A stretch of 64,000 nt of DNA, taken from Nocardioides sp. 503. Its GTDB lineage: Bacteria > Actinomycetota > Actinomycetes > Propionibacteriales > Nocardioidaceae. The notes below the pieces were generated by a model, which saw nothing but the letters and a program-made list of their open reading frames with translations, had not been told where the DNA came from and did no database searches. This document shows positions 7,920-16,911 of this stretch, piece after piece. The position numbers were made by a program, and so were the translations under genes. Location of the stretch: contig NZ_SPUI01000003.1 of the NCBI RefSeq assembly GCF_004522095.1, positions 310,001 to 374,000 on the forward strand, read 5' to 3'. Position 1 is the first letter of the stretch, and the number at the start of each line of letters is the position of its first letter.

Positions 7920-8867
7920 GTGACGACCACCGCGGCCTCCGGCCGCCCCACGCAGACGAGCACCGCTCCCCCGACCTGGCTGCCGGTCGCCGCCGTGGCA
8001 ACCACCCTGGTGCTCTGGGCCTCCGCGTTCGTCGCGATCCGTCACCTCGGCCACGACTTCTCCGCCGGACCGCTGTCGCTGGGCCGCACCCTGATCGGGG
8101 CCCTCGTGCTCGGAGCGCTGGCCCTGAGCCGCGGGCTGCCCCGGCCCAGCCGAGGAGACTGGGTCTCCCTGGTCACCATCGGCGTGCTGTGGTTCGGCGT
8201 CTACAACGTCGCCCTCAACGAGGGCGAGCAGCGCGTGGACGCCGGCACCGCCGCGATGCTGATCCAGGTGTCACCGGTGCTCATCGCCCTGCTGGCGGCG
8301 GTGTTCCTCTCCGAGCGGTTCACCATCTACCTCGGGCTCGGGCTGGCCCTCGCCTTCTCCGGGGTCGCGGTCATCGGGCTGACCACCTCCTCCGACGACG
8401 GCGGCGGGCGCGACCTGCTCGGGGTCGCGCTGTGCCTGGTCTCGGCCGTCGTCTACTCCGTGAGCCTGATCCTCCAGAAGCCGCTGGTCGCCCGCCTCTC
8501 CGCGCTGCACGTGACCTGGCTGGCGTGCACCATCGGTGCGGTGGCCTGCCTGCCGTTCGCCCCGGCCCTGCTGAGCGAGGCCGGCGACGCGCCGACGTCG
8601 TCGTTGCTGTGGGTGGTCTACCTCGGGGTCTTCCCGACCGCGGTCGCGTTCACCACCTACGCCTACGCCCTGCAGCACATGACCGCGAGCAGCCTGGGCG
8701 TCACGACGTACCTCGTGCCGCCGATCACCATCGTCATGGGGCTGGTCTTCCTCGACGAGGTGCCTCCGGCGATGGCCTACGTCGGCGGCGCGCTCGCCCT
8801 GGTCGGCGTCGCGGTGGCCCGGCGCAAGCCGCGCTCGCACGCCCGCCAGGAGCCGGCACCCGCCTGA
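7920..8867 (+). CDS. EamA/DMT-superfamily transporter
   Basis: 315 residues with ten hydrophobic segments arranged as two five-helix EamA repeats. The N-terminal repeat has the typical WASAFVAIRHLG opening, and the C-terminal repeat ends with 'LGVTTYLVPPITIVMGLVFLDEVP' in parts, followed by a final helix and a basic tail. Members export amino acids or other small metabolites through the cytoplasmic membrane; the substrate cannot be told from sequence. It appears to be a single-gene unit with its own promoter. Confidence 0.85.
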   Translation: MTTTAASGRPTQTSTAPPTWLPVAAVATTLVLWASAFVAIRHLGHDFSAGPLSLGRTLIGALVLGALALSRGLPRPSRGDWVSLVTIGVLWFGVYNVALNEGEQRVDAGTAAMLIQVSPVLIALLAAVFLSERFTIYLGLGLALAFSGVAVIGLTTSSDDGGGRDLLGVALCLVSAVVYSVSLILQKPLVARLSALHVTWLACTIGAVACLPFAPALLSEAGDAPTSSLLWVVYLGVFPTAVAFTTYAYALQHMTASSLGVTTYLVPPITIVMGLVFLDEVPPAMAYVGGALALVGVAVARRKPRSHARQEPAPA

Positions 8868-8903
8868 CGGCGCGCACCCGCCCCACGAGGGGTCCGGTGC
8901 TGT

Positions 8904-8915
8904 CATGCTGCGGGG
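8904..8915 (+). promoter_or_regulatory. Weak -10 element before the DUF1304 gene
   Basis: CATGCT at 8904-8909 lies six bases before the ATG at 8916. The hexamer is a poor match, but the spacing is the one repeated across the window. Confidence 0.3.
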
Positions 8916-9269
8916 ATGTCTGTCGTCGCCAACGTCCTGGTCGGCCTCGTGGCCGCCCTGCACCTGTACTTCCTCGTCCTCGAGATGTTCCTGTGGACCG
9001 AGCCGCTGGGGCGCAAGACCTTCAACAACAGCGTCGAGCTCGCCGAGACCACCAAGGTCCTCGCCGCCAACCAGGGCCTCTACAACGGCTTCCTGGTGGC
9101 CGGGCTGGTCTGGGGGCTCGTGAGCGACCAGACGGACGTCAAGGTCTTCTTCCTCGCGTGCGTCGTGGTCGCGGGCCTCTACGGCGCCGCGACGGTGAGC
9201 CGCCGCATCCTGCTCGTGCAGGCGCTGCCGGCGGCCCTAGGGCTCGCTGCGGTCCTCGTCGCCGCCTGA
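8916..9269 (+). CDS. DUF1304 family small membrane protein
   Basis: 117 residues with four predicted membrane helices. The first helix and loop read LHLYFLVLEMFLWTEPLG and the second NQGLYNGFLVAGLVWG, both typical of DUF1304. The function of the family is not established. Its 3' end overlaps the convergent ybjN-like gene by 33 bases. Confidence 0.85.
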   Translation: MSVVANVLVGLVAALHLYFLVLEMFLWTEPLGRKTFNNSVELAETTKVLAANQGLYNGFLVAGLVWGLVSDQTDVKVFFLACVVVAGLYGAATVSRRILLVQALPAALGLAAVLVAA

Positions 9270-9773
9270 CGCGGCGGCGGCGTCCTCGGCCTCCAGCCAG
9301 CCGCGGAAGGCCTCGAGGTTGTGCGTCGGCTCGCCGCGCAGCTTGCGCCACTCCCACTCCTTGCGGATGGACGTGGCGAAGCCGAGCTCGAGGATCGCGT
9401 TGAACGAGTCGTCGGCGTAGGTCAGGACCGAGCCGAGCAGCCGGTCCAGCTCGTCGGGGCTCACCGACGCCAGGGGCAGCCGCGCGTCGAGGTAGATGTC
9501 GCCCAGCCGGTCGACGGCGAACGCCACGGCGTACATCTTCAGGTTGCGCTCGAGCAGCCAGCGGTAGACGCGCTCGTGGTTCTCGTCGGGCTTGCGGCAC
9601 ACGAAGGCGTGCAGCCCCAGGGCGTGCGGCCCCACGTCGAGCCGGACGGCGGTCTGCAGCTTCTTCTCCCCGGGCAGGGTGAGGGAGAAGACGCCCTCGC
9701 TCGCCTCGTCGAACTCGATCTGGTTGTCGCGCAGGTAGTCGCGGACGAGCTCGGCCGGCGGGTACGTCGTCAC
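9237..9773 (-). CDS. YbjN-domain protein (Rv0487-like)
   Basis: 178 residues forming one YbjN domain, related to type III secretion chaperone-like folds. Visible features: N-terminal [19 protein letters not shown], a central beta-rich core with [15 protein letters not shown], and a C-terminal helix with [11 protein letters not shown]. The GTG start overlaps the mshA stop by four bases (GTGA), so it is co-translated with mshA. The same mshA-ybjN pair exists in mycobacteria (Rv0486-Rv0487). Function is unknown; a role linked to mycothiol is only suggested by this conserved coupling. Confidence 0.8.
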   Translation of the reverse strand: MTTYPPAELVRDYLRDNQIEFDEASEGVFSLTLPGEKKLQTAVRLDVGPHALGLHAFVCRKPDENHERVYRWLLERNLKMYAVAFAVDRLGDIYLDARLPLASVSPDELDRLLGSVLTYADDSFNAILELGFATSIRKEWEWRKLRGEPTHNLEAFRGWLEAEDAAAASGGDEDRSEP

Positions 9774-11029
9774 GACACCGACTCTCGCATGAGGCTGTGT
9801 GCGCGCTCGTAGACCGCCAGGGTCTGCGCCGCCGTGGACTCCCAGGAGAACTGCCGGGCCTGCTCCAGGGCTCCGGCCTGGAGCCGGACCAGCAGGGCGG
9901 GGTCGGTGAGGGGCCGCGCGAGCGCCTGCGCCCACGCCTGCGGGTCGTGACCGGCGACCAGCAGGCCGCTGTGGTCGTCGCGGACGACGGTCGTCAGACC
10001 GCCCACGGCAGCGGCGACGACCGGGGTGCCGACCGCCTGCGCCTCGGCGGCGACCAGGCCGAACGACTCGTTGTAGGACGGGACGGCGACCACGGTCGCG
10101 GCGGCGTACCAGCAGGCCAGCTCGGCCTGCGAGACCGGGGGCACGAAGCGCACCACGTCGTCGATGCCCAGCTCGGTGGCCAGGGCCGCCAGCGACTCGG
10201 GCCGGTCGAGGCCAGAGCCGGACGGGCCGCCGACGACCGGGACGACCAGCCGGGCGCGCAGCCCCGGGTCGCGCTCCAGCAGGGCCGCGACCGCGCGGAG
10301 CAGCACGTCGGGCGCCTTGAGGGGCTGGATGCGGCCGGCGAAGAGCAGCACGTGGGCATCGGTCGCGAGCCCCAGCGACGCGCGCACCTCGGCCTGGTCG
10401 AGCGGGCGGAACACCGACAGGTCGACGCCGGGGTGGATGACCTGCACGCGGTCGGGCTCGGCGTCGTAGAGGTCGACGAGCTGGCGCGCCTCGAGCCCGG
10501 TGTTGGCGATGAGCACGTCGGCGGCCTCCACGACCTGCTCCTCGCCGATGAGCCGCGCGGACGGCTCGGGGGTGTCGCCCTCGGCGAGGGCGGCGTTCTT
10601 GACCTTCGCCATCGTGTGCATCGAGTGCACCAGCGGCACGCCCCAGCGGTCGCGCGCGAGCGCGCCGACCTGCCCGGAGAGCCAGTAGTGGGAGTGGACC
10701 GCGTCGTAGTGGCCCAGCGGCTGCGCCGCCTCGGCGCGCAGCACCTCGCGGGCGAAGACGCACAGCTGGCCCGGCAGCTCGTCCTTCGTGAGCCCCTCGA
10801 AGGGCCCGGCGTGGATGTGGCGCACGGTCACGCCGTCGCAGGCCTCGACCAGCGGCGGCAGCGCGGAGTTGGTCGCGCGCGTGAAGATGTCGACCTCGAT
10901 GCCCTGGCGCGCGAGCCGCTTGGACAGCTCGATCACGTAGACGTTCATCCCACCCGCGTCACCCGTGCCCGGCTGGTCGAGAGGCGAGGTGTGGAGGCTG
11001 ACCATCGCCACCCGGCGGATCCGCTGCAT
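9770..11029 (-). CDS. mshA: D-inositol-3-phosphate glycosyltransferase (mycothiol step 1)
   Basis: 419 residues, GT4 family with GT-B fold. It transfers GlcNAc from UDP-GlcNAc to inositol-3-phosphate, the committed step of mycothiol synthesis in the cytoplasm. The N-terminal domain has [20 protein letters not shown], the MshA acceptor-site signature, and HSHYWLSG. The C-terminal domain has the sugar-nucleotide block [20 protein letters not shown] with the E-x7-E glutamates. It is the first gene of a two-gene operon with the ybjN-like gene. Confidence 0.95.
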   Translation of the reverse strand: MQRIRRVAMVSLHTSPLDQPGTGDAGGMNVYVIELSKRLARQGIEVDIFTRATNSALPPLVEACDGVTVRHIHAGPFEGLTKDELPGQLCVFAREVLRAEAAQPLGHYDAVHSHYWLSGQVGALARDRWGVPLVHSMHTMAKVKNAALAEGDTPEPSARLIGEEQVVEAADVLIANTGLEARQLVDLYDAEPDRVQVIHPGVDLSVFRPLDQAEVRASLGLATDAHVLLFAGRIQPLKAPDVLLRAVAALLERDPGLRARLVVPVVGGPSGSGLDRPESLAALATELGIDDVVRFVPPVSQAELACWYAAATVVAVPSYNESFGLVAAEAQAVGTPVVAAAVGGLTTVVRDDHSGLLVAGHDPQAWAQALARPLTDPALLVRLQAGALEQARQFSWESTAAQTLAVYERAHSLMRESVS

Positions 11030-11149
11030 CTGACTCCTCGTGTCCCCATGGCCTCCCCTGCACCGGAAGGTCTCCCCTCCACCGAACCACGCCGGCGCGC
11101 CGCTGATTCCCGCGGGTCGTCCGGTGGTCGTCCGGTGGTCGTACGGCGT

Positions 11150-11482
11150 TCAGCCGGCGTGCGATCCCGCGGGCCGGCCGGACCCCCGCGCCATCGCGAG
11201 CAGGCAGGCCAGCGCGATGGCGGCCCCGGCCACCGCGTCGACCAGCGAGTCCTCCGCCGCGCCGTGCAGCACCTCCACCACCGACCAGACGAGCACCGGG
11301 AAGCAGACGGCCACGACCAGGCGCAGCCACGGCGCGCTGCTGCTGACGAGTCCGGCGCCGGCCGCGGCCAGCGCCACGCCCAGCAGGGTCAGGCCCGGCC
11401 AGCGCAGCTCCTCGAGGCCGGCGGCCTGGCGCACCACCCAGGCCAGACCCCCGAGCACGCCCGCGACGCGGGCCACGAGCAT
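11150..11482 (-). CDS. Small hypothetical membrane protein
   Basis: About 110 residues with three or four hydrophobic helices and a Gly/Arg-rich C-terminus. I do not recognise a family. The ATG at 11482 is used; a GTG three codons upstream is also possible. It lies between mshA and the divergent SDR gene. Codon-position GC bias looks coding. The 120 bases between its stop and mshA hold no evident element. Confidence 0.5.
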   Translation of the reverse strand: MLVARVAGVLGGLAWVVRQAAGLEELRWPGLTLLGVALAAAGAGLVSSSAPWLRLVVAVCFPVLVWSVVEVLHGAAEDSLVDAVAGAAIALACLLAMARGSGRPAGSHAG

Positions 11483-11525
11483 CAGGTGCACGGGGGGAGT
11501 CTGCCACCGGCTCGGAGCGGGCGGC

Positions 11526-11537
11526 CAGAATGTCCCC
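11526..11537 (+). promoter_or_regulatory. -10 element and leaderless start of the SDR gene
   Basis: CAGAAT at 11526-11531, six bases, then ATG at 11538. Confidence 0.45.
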
Positions 11538-12308
11538 ATGCCCTCCACCTCCTCCCCCACCTCGCGGCCCACGGCCGTCGTCACCGGCGCCAGCAGCGGC
11601 ATCGGCGCCGCCACCGCGCGCACCCTGGCCCAGGCCGGCTTCCACGTCTTCTGCGCCGCCCGCCGCGCCGACCGGGTCGAGGCCCTGGCCGCCGAGATCG
11701 ACGGCACGGCCGTCGTGTGCGACGTGACGTCGCAGGACGACGTCGCCGCGCTGGCCGCGCAGGTGGGCCAGCGGCTCGACGTACTCGTCAACAACGCGGG
11801 CGGGGCGTTCGGCGCCGCCCCCGTGGCACAGGCCGACAGCGACGAGTGGCGGCGCATGTACGAGGTCAACGTCATCGGCCTGATGCAGGTGACGCGGGCG
11901 CTGCTGCCGGCACTGGTCGCCTCGGGCGCCGGGGTCATCCTCAACGTCGGGTCGACCGCCGGACGCGTGGCCTACGAGGGCGGCGGCGGCTACACCGCGG
12001 CCAAGCACGGCACCCAGGTGGTGACCGAGACCCTGCGCCTGGAGCTGTGGGACCAGCCGGTCCGGGTGTGCGAGATCGCGCCGGGGATGGTGAAGACCGA
12101 CGAGTTCGCGCTGGTGCGCTTCGAGGGCGACCGCGAGCGCGCCGAGGCCGTCTACGAGGGCGTGGCCGAGCCGCTCACCGCCGAGGACGTGGCCGACGCG
12201 ATCGGCTGGATGGTCACGCGCCCGGCCCACGTCAACATCGACGAGCTGGTGATCCGCCCGCGCGCGCAGGCCGCCCAGCACAAGGTGCACCGGGTCCCGC
12301 GGGACTGA
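11538..12308 (+). CDS. Short-chain dehydrogenase/reductase
   Basis: 256 residues, classical SDR. NAD(P)-binding TGASSGIG is at about residues 16-23, NNAG near 88-91, the catalytic Ser in NVGSTAG near 139, and YTAAK with Tyr-Lys near 155-159. An Ala-Arg-Arg (CAARRADR) after the second strand suggests NADP(H) preference. The family 'serine dehydrogenase / YdfG-like' oxidoreductases look most similar. The substrate is unknown. Monocistronic. Confidence 0.88.
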   Translation: MPSTSSPTSRPTAVVTGASSGIGAATARTLAQAGFHVFCAARRADRVEALAAEIDGTAVVCDVTSQDDVAALAAQVGQRLDVLVNNAGGAFGAAPVAQADSDEWRRMYEVNVIGLMQVTRALLPALVASGAGVILNVGSTAGRVAYEGGGGYTAAKHGTQVVTETLRLELWDQPVRVCEIAPGMVKTDEFALVRFEGDRERAEAVYEGVAEPLTAEDVADAIGWMVTRPAHVNIDELVIRPRAQAAQHKVHRVPRD

Positions 12309-12369
12309 GCCCCCGCGCCCCGTCCGTTCGGTCATCGGGCGGTCGCCGGGACCATCCCTCACGAGGTGG

Positions 12370-12381
12370 CAGACTGCGCGC
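12370..12381 (+). promoter_or_regulatory. -10 element and leaderless start of the racemase gene
   Basis: CAGACT at 12370-12375, six bases, then GTG at 12382. Confidence 0.45.
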
Positions 12382-13071
12382 GTGCAGACCATCGGACTCG
12401 TCGGCGGCATGAGCTGGGAGAGCAGCGCCGTCTACTACCAGGCTCTCAACGAGGGCGTCGAGCAGCGGGTCGGCGGCCTGAGCTCGGCGCGCACGATGCT
12501 CGCGAGCGTCGACTTCGCGGAGGTCACCGCCCTGCAGGAGCAGGAGCGCTGGGACGACGTCGCCGCGATCCTGGTCGCCGCGGCGCAGGGCGTCGAGCGC
12601 GCCGGAGCCGACTTCCTCCTGCTGTGCACCACGACCTTCCACCGCGTCGCCGACCAGGTGGAAGCCGCCGTCGGCATCCCGGTGCTCCACCTGGCCGACG
12701 TCGTCGCCGAGGCCTGCAAGGCCCAGCAGGTGACGTCGGTGGGCTTCCTCGGCACCGAGTTCGCCATGTCGCGCTCGTTCTTCACCGACCGGCTCGCCCA
12801 GCACGGTCTCGAGGTGCACGTCCCCGACGCGCGCCACCACGCGGCGCTCAACGCGATCATCTACGACGAGCTGGTCCACGGCCGCGTGCTCGACACCTCG
12901 CGCCGTACGGTCGTCGGGCTGATCGACGACCTCTGGGACGCCGGCGCCGGCGGCCTGGTCCTCGGCTGCACCGAGCTCGAGCTGCTCGTCCGCCAGCCCG
13001 ACTCCGAGCTGCCGCTCTTCCCCTGCACCACCCTGCACGTCGCCGCCGCGCTCGACCGCGCGCTGGGCTGA
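12382..13071 (+). CDS. Aspartate/glutamate racemase family protein
   Basis: 229 residues with the two-domain Asp/Glu racemase fold. It opens IGLVGGMSWESSAVYY as in aspartate racemases and YgeA-like enzymes. The two catalytic cysteines are in LLCTTTFHRVAD (usually CNTxH) and VLGCTELELL. Both are kept, so racemase activity is plausible; the Asn-to-Thr change in the first motif is unusual but occurs in YgeA-type broad-specificity racemases. Cytoplasmic; would supply D-amino acids. Confidence 0.85.
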   Translation: MQTIGLVGGMSWESSAVYYQALNEGVEQRVGGLSSARTMLASVDFAEVTALQEQERWDDVAAILVAAAQGVERAGADFLLLCTTTFHRVADQVEAAVGIPVLHLADVVAEACKAQQVTSVGFLGTEFAMSRSFFTDRLAQHGLEVHVPDARHHAALNAIIYDELVHGRVLDTSRRTVVGLIDDLWDAGAGGLVLGCTELELLVRQPDSELPLFPCTTLHVAAALDRALG

Positions 13072-13076
13072 GGCGC

Positions 13077-13169
13077 CGTGAGTTTCACCGGGTACCCGGT
13101 GAAACTCACGCTCCCGTCACGAAGTTTCGTACCGGAAGCATGAGATTCACCGGGTAAGCGGTGAATCTT
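13077..13169. repeat. Palindromic element, TTTCACCGGGTACCCGG family, copy 1
   Basis: The first 34 bases (13077-13110) are a perfect palindrome centred on GGTACC with arms CGTGAGTTTCACCGG. A middle segment CACGAAGTTTCGTACCGGAAG follows, then a diverged copy of the first arm (13141-13169, GATTCACCGGGTAAGCGGTG). Related copies are at 18384-18446 and 25515-25590. It lies between convergent genes. Confidence 0.85.
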
Positions 13170-13199
13170 GGGACGGAAGTGACGGTCGCCCACACCACC

Positions 13200-14552
13200 T
13201 CACTGGTCGAGGACGAGCTCCACGACGCGGCGCAGGTCCTCGGTGAGGTCCTGCTCGAACACCCGGGCGGAGGCGCCGGGCAGCTCGACGTCGTAGACGA
13301 AGCGGTCGGGCTGGGGGCGGCCGGTGCGGAGGCCGGTGAGGTCGATGCGCTCCACCAGGCCGCGCAGCTCGCCGGCGCGCTCGTCGTCGCCGTCCAGGTC
13401 GACCTCGGCCTCGCTGGTCAGGCCGGCGAAGCCGCCCCCGCGCCGGACTCGAACGCTGCGCGAGCGCTCGCTCGGAGCGGGCGGCGGCAGCCCGGGGCCG
13501 CCGGCGCTGTCCCCGGCCGCGGCCGCGGTGACGCCGACCTGCGCCCAGGCCGCCTCGACGTGCTCGGCGACGCCCAGCTCGCGCGCCGCGGCCACGGTCG
13601 CCGCGGCGAAGCCGGCGAAGTCCGTGCGGGCGCCGACCTGTCCGCCGGTGAGCGCGGCGTACCAGACCCGACCCGCGCCGTCCCAGCTCGTGCCCCCGAT
13701 GCCGAGCGCGGCGAGGTGGAAGGCCCGGTTGGGGATGCCCGAGTTGAGGTGCACCCCGCCGTGGTCGTCGGTCGTCTCGACGTAGTCGTCGAGGTGCGCG
13801 GGCTGCGGGTCCCGGCCGAGCGCGGGGTCGTCGTACGCCGTGCCGGGGTTGGCCATGTCGCGCAGCCCACGTGCCTGGACACCGGGGAGGAACAGGCCCT
13901 CGCCGATCAGCCAGTCGGCCTCGAGCGGGGTCTGGGCCAGCAGCCGCTGCTTGAGGCAGGCGGCGAAGACGTCGCTGACGGACTCGTTGAGGGCGCCGGA
14001 CTGGCCCTGGTACTCCAACCCCGCCGTGCGCTCGGTGACGGCGTGGCTGAGCTCGTGGGCGAGCACGTCGACCGGCTTGGTGAACCGGTCGAACACCTCG
14101 CCGTCGCCGTCGCCGAACACCAGCTGGGTCCCGTCCCAGAACGCGTTGGCGTAGTCGCGCCCGTAGTGGACCGTCAGCGACACCGTCGCGCCCTCCCCGT
14201 CGTAGGACGACCGGCCGTAGACCTCGTCGAAGAGCGCCAGCGAGCCGGCGATGCCGAGCGCCGCCTCGTCCACGGCGGCGTCGCCCGAGAGCGGGTCGCC
14301 GGCCGCCCGTACGACGGCGCCGGGCAGGTCGGTGCCGTTGCCCGCCGTGTGCACGACCCACGCGGGCTCGCCGACGGCCGTGGTCGACGTCCTCGCCGGC
14401 CCCGGCGCGGGGCGACCGGCGAGCAACAGCCGCGACGACCGCAGCCGGTCGTCCTCCGCCAGTGTCCCCTCCCAGCGCGCGGCGACGTCGGGCCGTGCCC
14501 AGGCCAGGTGCTGGAGCAGGTACGGCGGAAGGAAGCAGCGGGTCCGAGACAT
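13200..14552 (-). CDS. M4 (thermolysin/protealysin-type) metalloprotease with C-terminal emfourin-like domain
   Basis: About 450 residues and no signal peptide. A short protealysin-like N-terminus has the PPYLLQHLA motif of the propeptide. The catalytic core holds the zinc motif HELSHAVTE and the third ligand in GALNESVSDVFA, followed by GGVHLNSGIPNRAF with the catalytic His. After a Pro/Ser linker (about residue 350) a C-terminal domain of about 95 residues starts VRVRRGGGFAGL and includes PDRFVYDVEL, which matches emfourin, the small inhibitor encoded next to protealysin genes. Here protease and putative inhibitor are one chain. ATG at 14552 chosen; a GTG three codons upstream is possible. 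Confidence 0.87.
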   Translation of the reverse strand: MSRTRCFLPPYLLQHLAWARPDVAARWEGTLAEDDRLRSSRLLLAGRPAPGPARTSTTAVGEPAWVVHTAGNGTDLPGAVVRAAGDPLSGDAAVDEAALGIAGSLALFDEVYGRSSYDGEGATVSLTVHYGRDYANAFWDGTQLVFGDGDGEVFDRFTKPVDVLAHELSHAVTERTAGLEYQGQSGALNESVSDVFAACLKQRLLAQTPLEADWLIGEGLFLPGVQARGLRDMANPGTAYDDPALGRDPQPAHLDDYVETTDDHGGVHLNSGIPNRAFHLAALGIGGTSWDGAGRVWYAALTGGQVGARTDFAGFAAATVAAARELGVAEHVEAAWAQVGVTAAAAGDSAGGPGLPPPAPSERSRSVRVRRGGGFAGLTSEAEVDLDGDDERAGELRGLVERIDLTGLRTGRPQPDRFVYDVELPGASARVFEQDLTEDLRRVVELVLDQ

Positions 14553-14650
14553 GGGGTCCACGCAACCTCACCGTCCGGGCTGCCACAACCCCCTCGGACG
14601 CGCCCGCGCCGGGGGCGTCCGCCGATGCGGGTGCCCGTGCGTGGGCCGAC

Positions 14651-14656
14651 TAGACT
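14651..14656 (+). promoter_or_regulatory. Possible typA -10 element
   Basis: TAGACT 53 bases before the typA ATG, in the divergent region with the M4 protease gene. A -35 is not obvious. Confidence 0.35.
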
Positions 14657-14709
14657 CATCAAGGCCCTCGGGCCCCCTGAACCTCCACCGGAAGAGTCGT
14701 CGTACACCC

Positions 14710-16599
14710 ATGTCTGCCATCAAGACCGCCAACCTGCGCAACGTCGCCATCGTCGCGCACGTCGACCACGGGAAGACCACGCTCGTCGACGCCATGCTGC
14801 GTCAGGCCGGCGCCTTCACCGAGCACGAGGCGGAGAGCGTCGCCGACCGGGTGATGGACTCCGGTGACCTGGAGCGCGAGAAGGGGATCACGATCCTCGC
14901 GAAGAACACCGCGATCCACTACAACGGCGCGTCGGCCCCCGAGGGCATGACGATCAACATCATCGACACCCCCGGCCACGCCGACTTCGGTGGCGAGGTC
15001 GAGCGCGGCCTGTCGATGGTCGACGGCATCGTGCTGCTCGTCGACGCTTCCGAGGGCCCGCTGCCCCAGACCCGCTTCGTGCTGCGCAAGGCGCTCAACG
15101 CCGACATGCCCGTCGTCCTGGTGGTCAACAAGGTCGACCGCCCCGACGCGCGCATCGAGGAGGTCGTGGACGAGACCTACGAGCTCTTCATGGACCTGCT
15201 CGACGAGTCGCACAGCCAGGACGCGCTGGACTTCCCGGTCGTCTACGCCAGCGGCAAGGTCGGCATCGCCGCGCTCGCGCAGCCGGCCAACGGCACCATG
15301 CCCGAGGGCAAGGACCTCGAGCCGCTGTTCAAGACGATCATCGACACGATCCCGGCGCCCAAGTACACCGAGGGCGCGCCGCTGCAGGCTCACGTCACCA
15401 ACCTCGACGCCTCGCCGTTCCTCGGCCGCCTCGCGCTGGTCCGCATCCACGAGGGCCACCTCAAGAAGGGCCAGCAGGTCGCCTGGATGCGCCGCAACGG
15501 CGACGTCAAGACCGTCAAGATCACCGAGCTGCTCGTCACCGAGGGCCTGGAGCGCAAGCCCGGCACCGAGGCCGGCCCCGGCGACATCGTCGCCATCGCG
15601 GGCATCCCCGAGATCACCATCGGCGAGACGCTGGCCGACCCGGAGAACCCGGTCGCGCTGCCGCTCATCCACGTCGACGAGCCGGCCATCTCCATGACCA
15701 TCGGCACCAACACCTCGCCGCTGGTGGGCCGGATCAAGGGCACCAAGGTCACCGCCCGCCTGGTCAAGGACCGCCTCGACCAGGAGCTCATCGGCAACGT
15801 GTCGCTGAAGATCCTCAACACCGAGCGTCCCGACGCCTGGGAGGTCCAGGGCCGTGGCGAGCTGGCGCTGGCGATCCTCGTCGAGCAGATGCGCCGCGAG
15901 GGCTACGAGCTGACCGTCGGCAAGCCGCAGGTGGTCACCAAGGACATCGACGGCAAGCGCCACGAGCCCGTCGAGCGCCTCACCATCGACGCCCCCGAGG
16001 AGTACCTCGGCACGATCACCGAGCTCCTCGCCTCCCGCAAGGGCCGCATGGAGTCGATGACCAACCACGGCACCGGCTGGGTCCGCATGGAGTTCCTGGT
16101 CCCGGCCCGCGGCCTGATCGGCTTCCGCACGGAGTTCCTCACCGACACCCGCGGCACCGGCATCGCCCACCACATCTTCGAGAAGTACGAGCCGTGGGCC
16201 GGCGAGATCCGCTCGCGCAACAACGGCTCGCTCGTGGCCGACCGCAAGGGTGCCGCCACGGCGTACGCCATGACCTCCCTGCAGGAGCGCGGCGTGATGT
16301 TCCTCGAGCCGACCACCGAGGTCTACGAGGGCATGATCGTCGGCGAGAACTCCCGCGCCGACGACATGGACGTCAACATCACCAAGGAGAAGCAGCAGAC
16401 CAACATCCGGTCCGCGACCTCCGACAACTTCGAGAAGCTGATCCCGGCCAAGAAGCTCTCGCTCGAGCAGAGCCTGGAGTTCTGCCGCGAGGACGAGTGC
16501 GTCGAGGTGACGCCCGAGTCCGTCCGCATCCGCAAGGTGATCCTCGACGCCAACGAGCGCGGGAAGATCGCGAGCCGAGCGCGTAAAGGGAGCAAGTAA
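14710..16599 (+). CDS. typA: Ribosome-associated translational GTPase TypA/BipA
   Basis: 629 residues, full length. G-domain motifs: AHVDHGKTT at 16-24, [14 protein letters not shown], and NKVDRPDAR; the switch region [12 protein letters not shown] is present. EF-G-like domains III and V follow, and the BipA-specific C-terminal domain ends with [20 protein letters not shown]. TypA binds ribosomes and helps late ribosome assembly and stress adaptation. ATG at 14710 is the family start. The stop codon lies inside a long hairpin (16584-16660), and a diverged copy of the gene's 3' end is found 129 bases downstream. Confidence 0.95.
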   Translation: MSAIKTANLRNVAIVAHVDHGKTTLVDAMLRQAGAFTEHEAESVADRVMDSGDLEREKGITILAKNTAIHYNGASAPEGMTINIIDTPGHADFGGEVERGLSMVDGIVLLVDASEGPLPQTRFVLRKALNADMPVVLVVNKVDRPDARIEEVVDETYELFMDLLDESHSQDALDFPVVYASGKVGIAALAQPANGTMPEGKDLEPLFKTIIDTIPAPKYTEGAPLQAHVTNLDASPFLGRLALVRIHEGHLKKGQQVAWMRRNGDVKTVKITELLVTEGLERKPGTEAGPGDIVAIAGIPEITIGETLADPENPVALPLIHVDEPAISMTIGTNTSPLVGRIKGTKVTARLVKDRLDQELIGNVSLKILNTERPDAWEVQGRGELALAILVEQMRREGYELTVGKPQVVTKDIDGKRHEPVERLTIDAPEEYLGTITELLASRKGRMESMTNHGTGWVRMEFLVPARGLIGFRTEFLTDTRGTGIAHHIFEKYEPWAGEIRSRNNGSLVADRKGAATAYAMTSLQERGVMFLEPTTEVYEGMIVGENSRADDMDVNITKEKQQTNIRSATSDNFEKLIPAKKLSLEQSLEFCREDECVEVTPESVRIRKVILDANERGKIASRARKGSK

Positions 16600-16660
16600 C
16601 CCGCCTCGATCCCAGACAGTGAGCTGACCGCCGACGTCTGGCGGGTTGCTTGCTCCCTTT
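16584..16660. terminator. Long hairpin over the typA stop codon
   Basis: Arms AAAGGGAGCAAGTAACCCGC (16584-16603) and its complement (16641-16660) pair over 21 bases with one G-T wobble. An inner CAGAC/GTCTG stem extends it. The typA TAA is inside the left arm and the right arm ends CTCCCTTT, so it likely terminates typA transcription. Confidence 0.7.
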
Positions 16661-16694
16661 CTGTGAGGCGAGCGATTCGCGACGAAGGAGCGAC

Positions 16695-16732
16695 GATCGC
16701 GAGCCGGGCGCGCAGGGGCAGCAAGTAGCCCG
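16695..16732 (+). repeat. Diverged duplicate of the typA 3' end
   Basis: 38 bases starting GATCGCGAGCCGGGCGCG match the last typA codons and stop region at 16566-16603 with six substitutions. It lies in the 312-base typA-MFS intergenic region, which otherwise holds only the two hairpins and the MFS promoter. Confidence 0.65.
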
Positions 16733-16750
16733 TCGTCCGGCTGCACGTCC

Positions 16751-16817
16751 GGGGTAGTCCCTGACGTTGGTGTCATCGAAGCGCTCTCCCGATGACACGA
16801 ACGTCAGGGACTACCCC
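16751..16817. repeat. Palindromic element, AGTCCCTGACG family, copy 2
   Basis: Arms GGGGTAGTCCCTGACGT and ACGTCAGGGACTACCCC are perfect over 17 bases; an inner TGTCATCG/CGATGACA stem is also perfect. Same architecture as 5116-5182. Confidence 0.85.
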
Positions 16818-16847
16818 TGCGACGTGACACACGTCCCATGCAAGAAC

Positions 16848-16877
16848 GGTTGCCGACGGCAACCAACTCGGTAGGCT
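16848..16877 (+). promoter_or_regulatory. Promoter of the MFS gene with overlapping operator palindrome
   Basis: GGTTGCC-GAC-GGCAACC (16848-16864) is a perfect inverted repeat. It overlaps a -35 candidate TTGCCG (16850-16855), which lies 16 bases before the -10 TAGGCT (16872-16877). A repressor bound here would block transcription of the drug-efflux-type gene. No regulator gene is adjacent. Confidence 0.55.
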
Positions 16878-16911
16878 GCAGCTTCCCGACCGCTGCCACC
16901 TCGAGGATCTC

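Noticed and set aside
16323..16724. Minus-strand open frame with an internal repeat (LPLRARLAI twice)
   Set aside because: It is the antisense of the typA end and its duplicate; the repeat is explained by the 38-base duplication.
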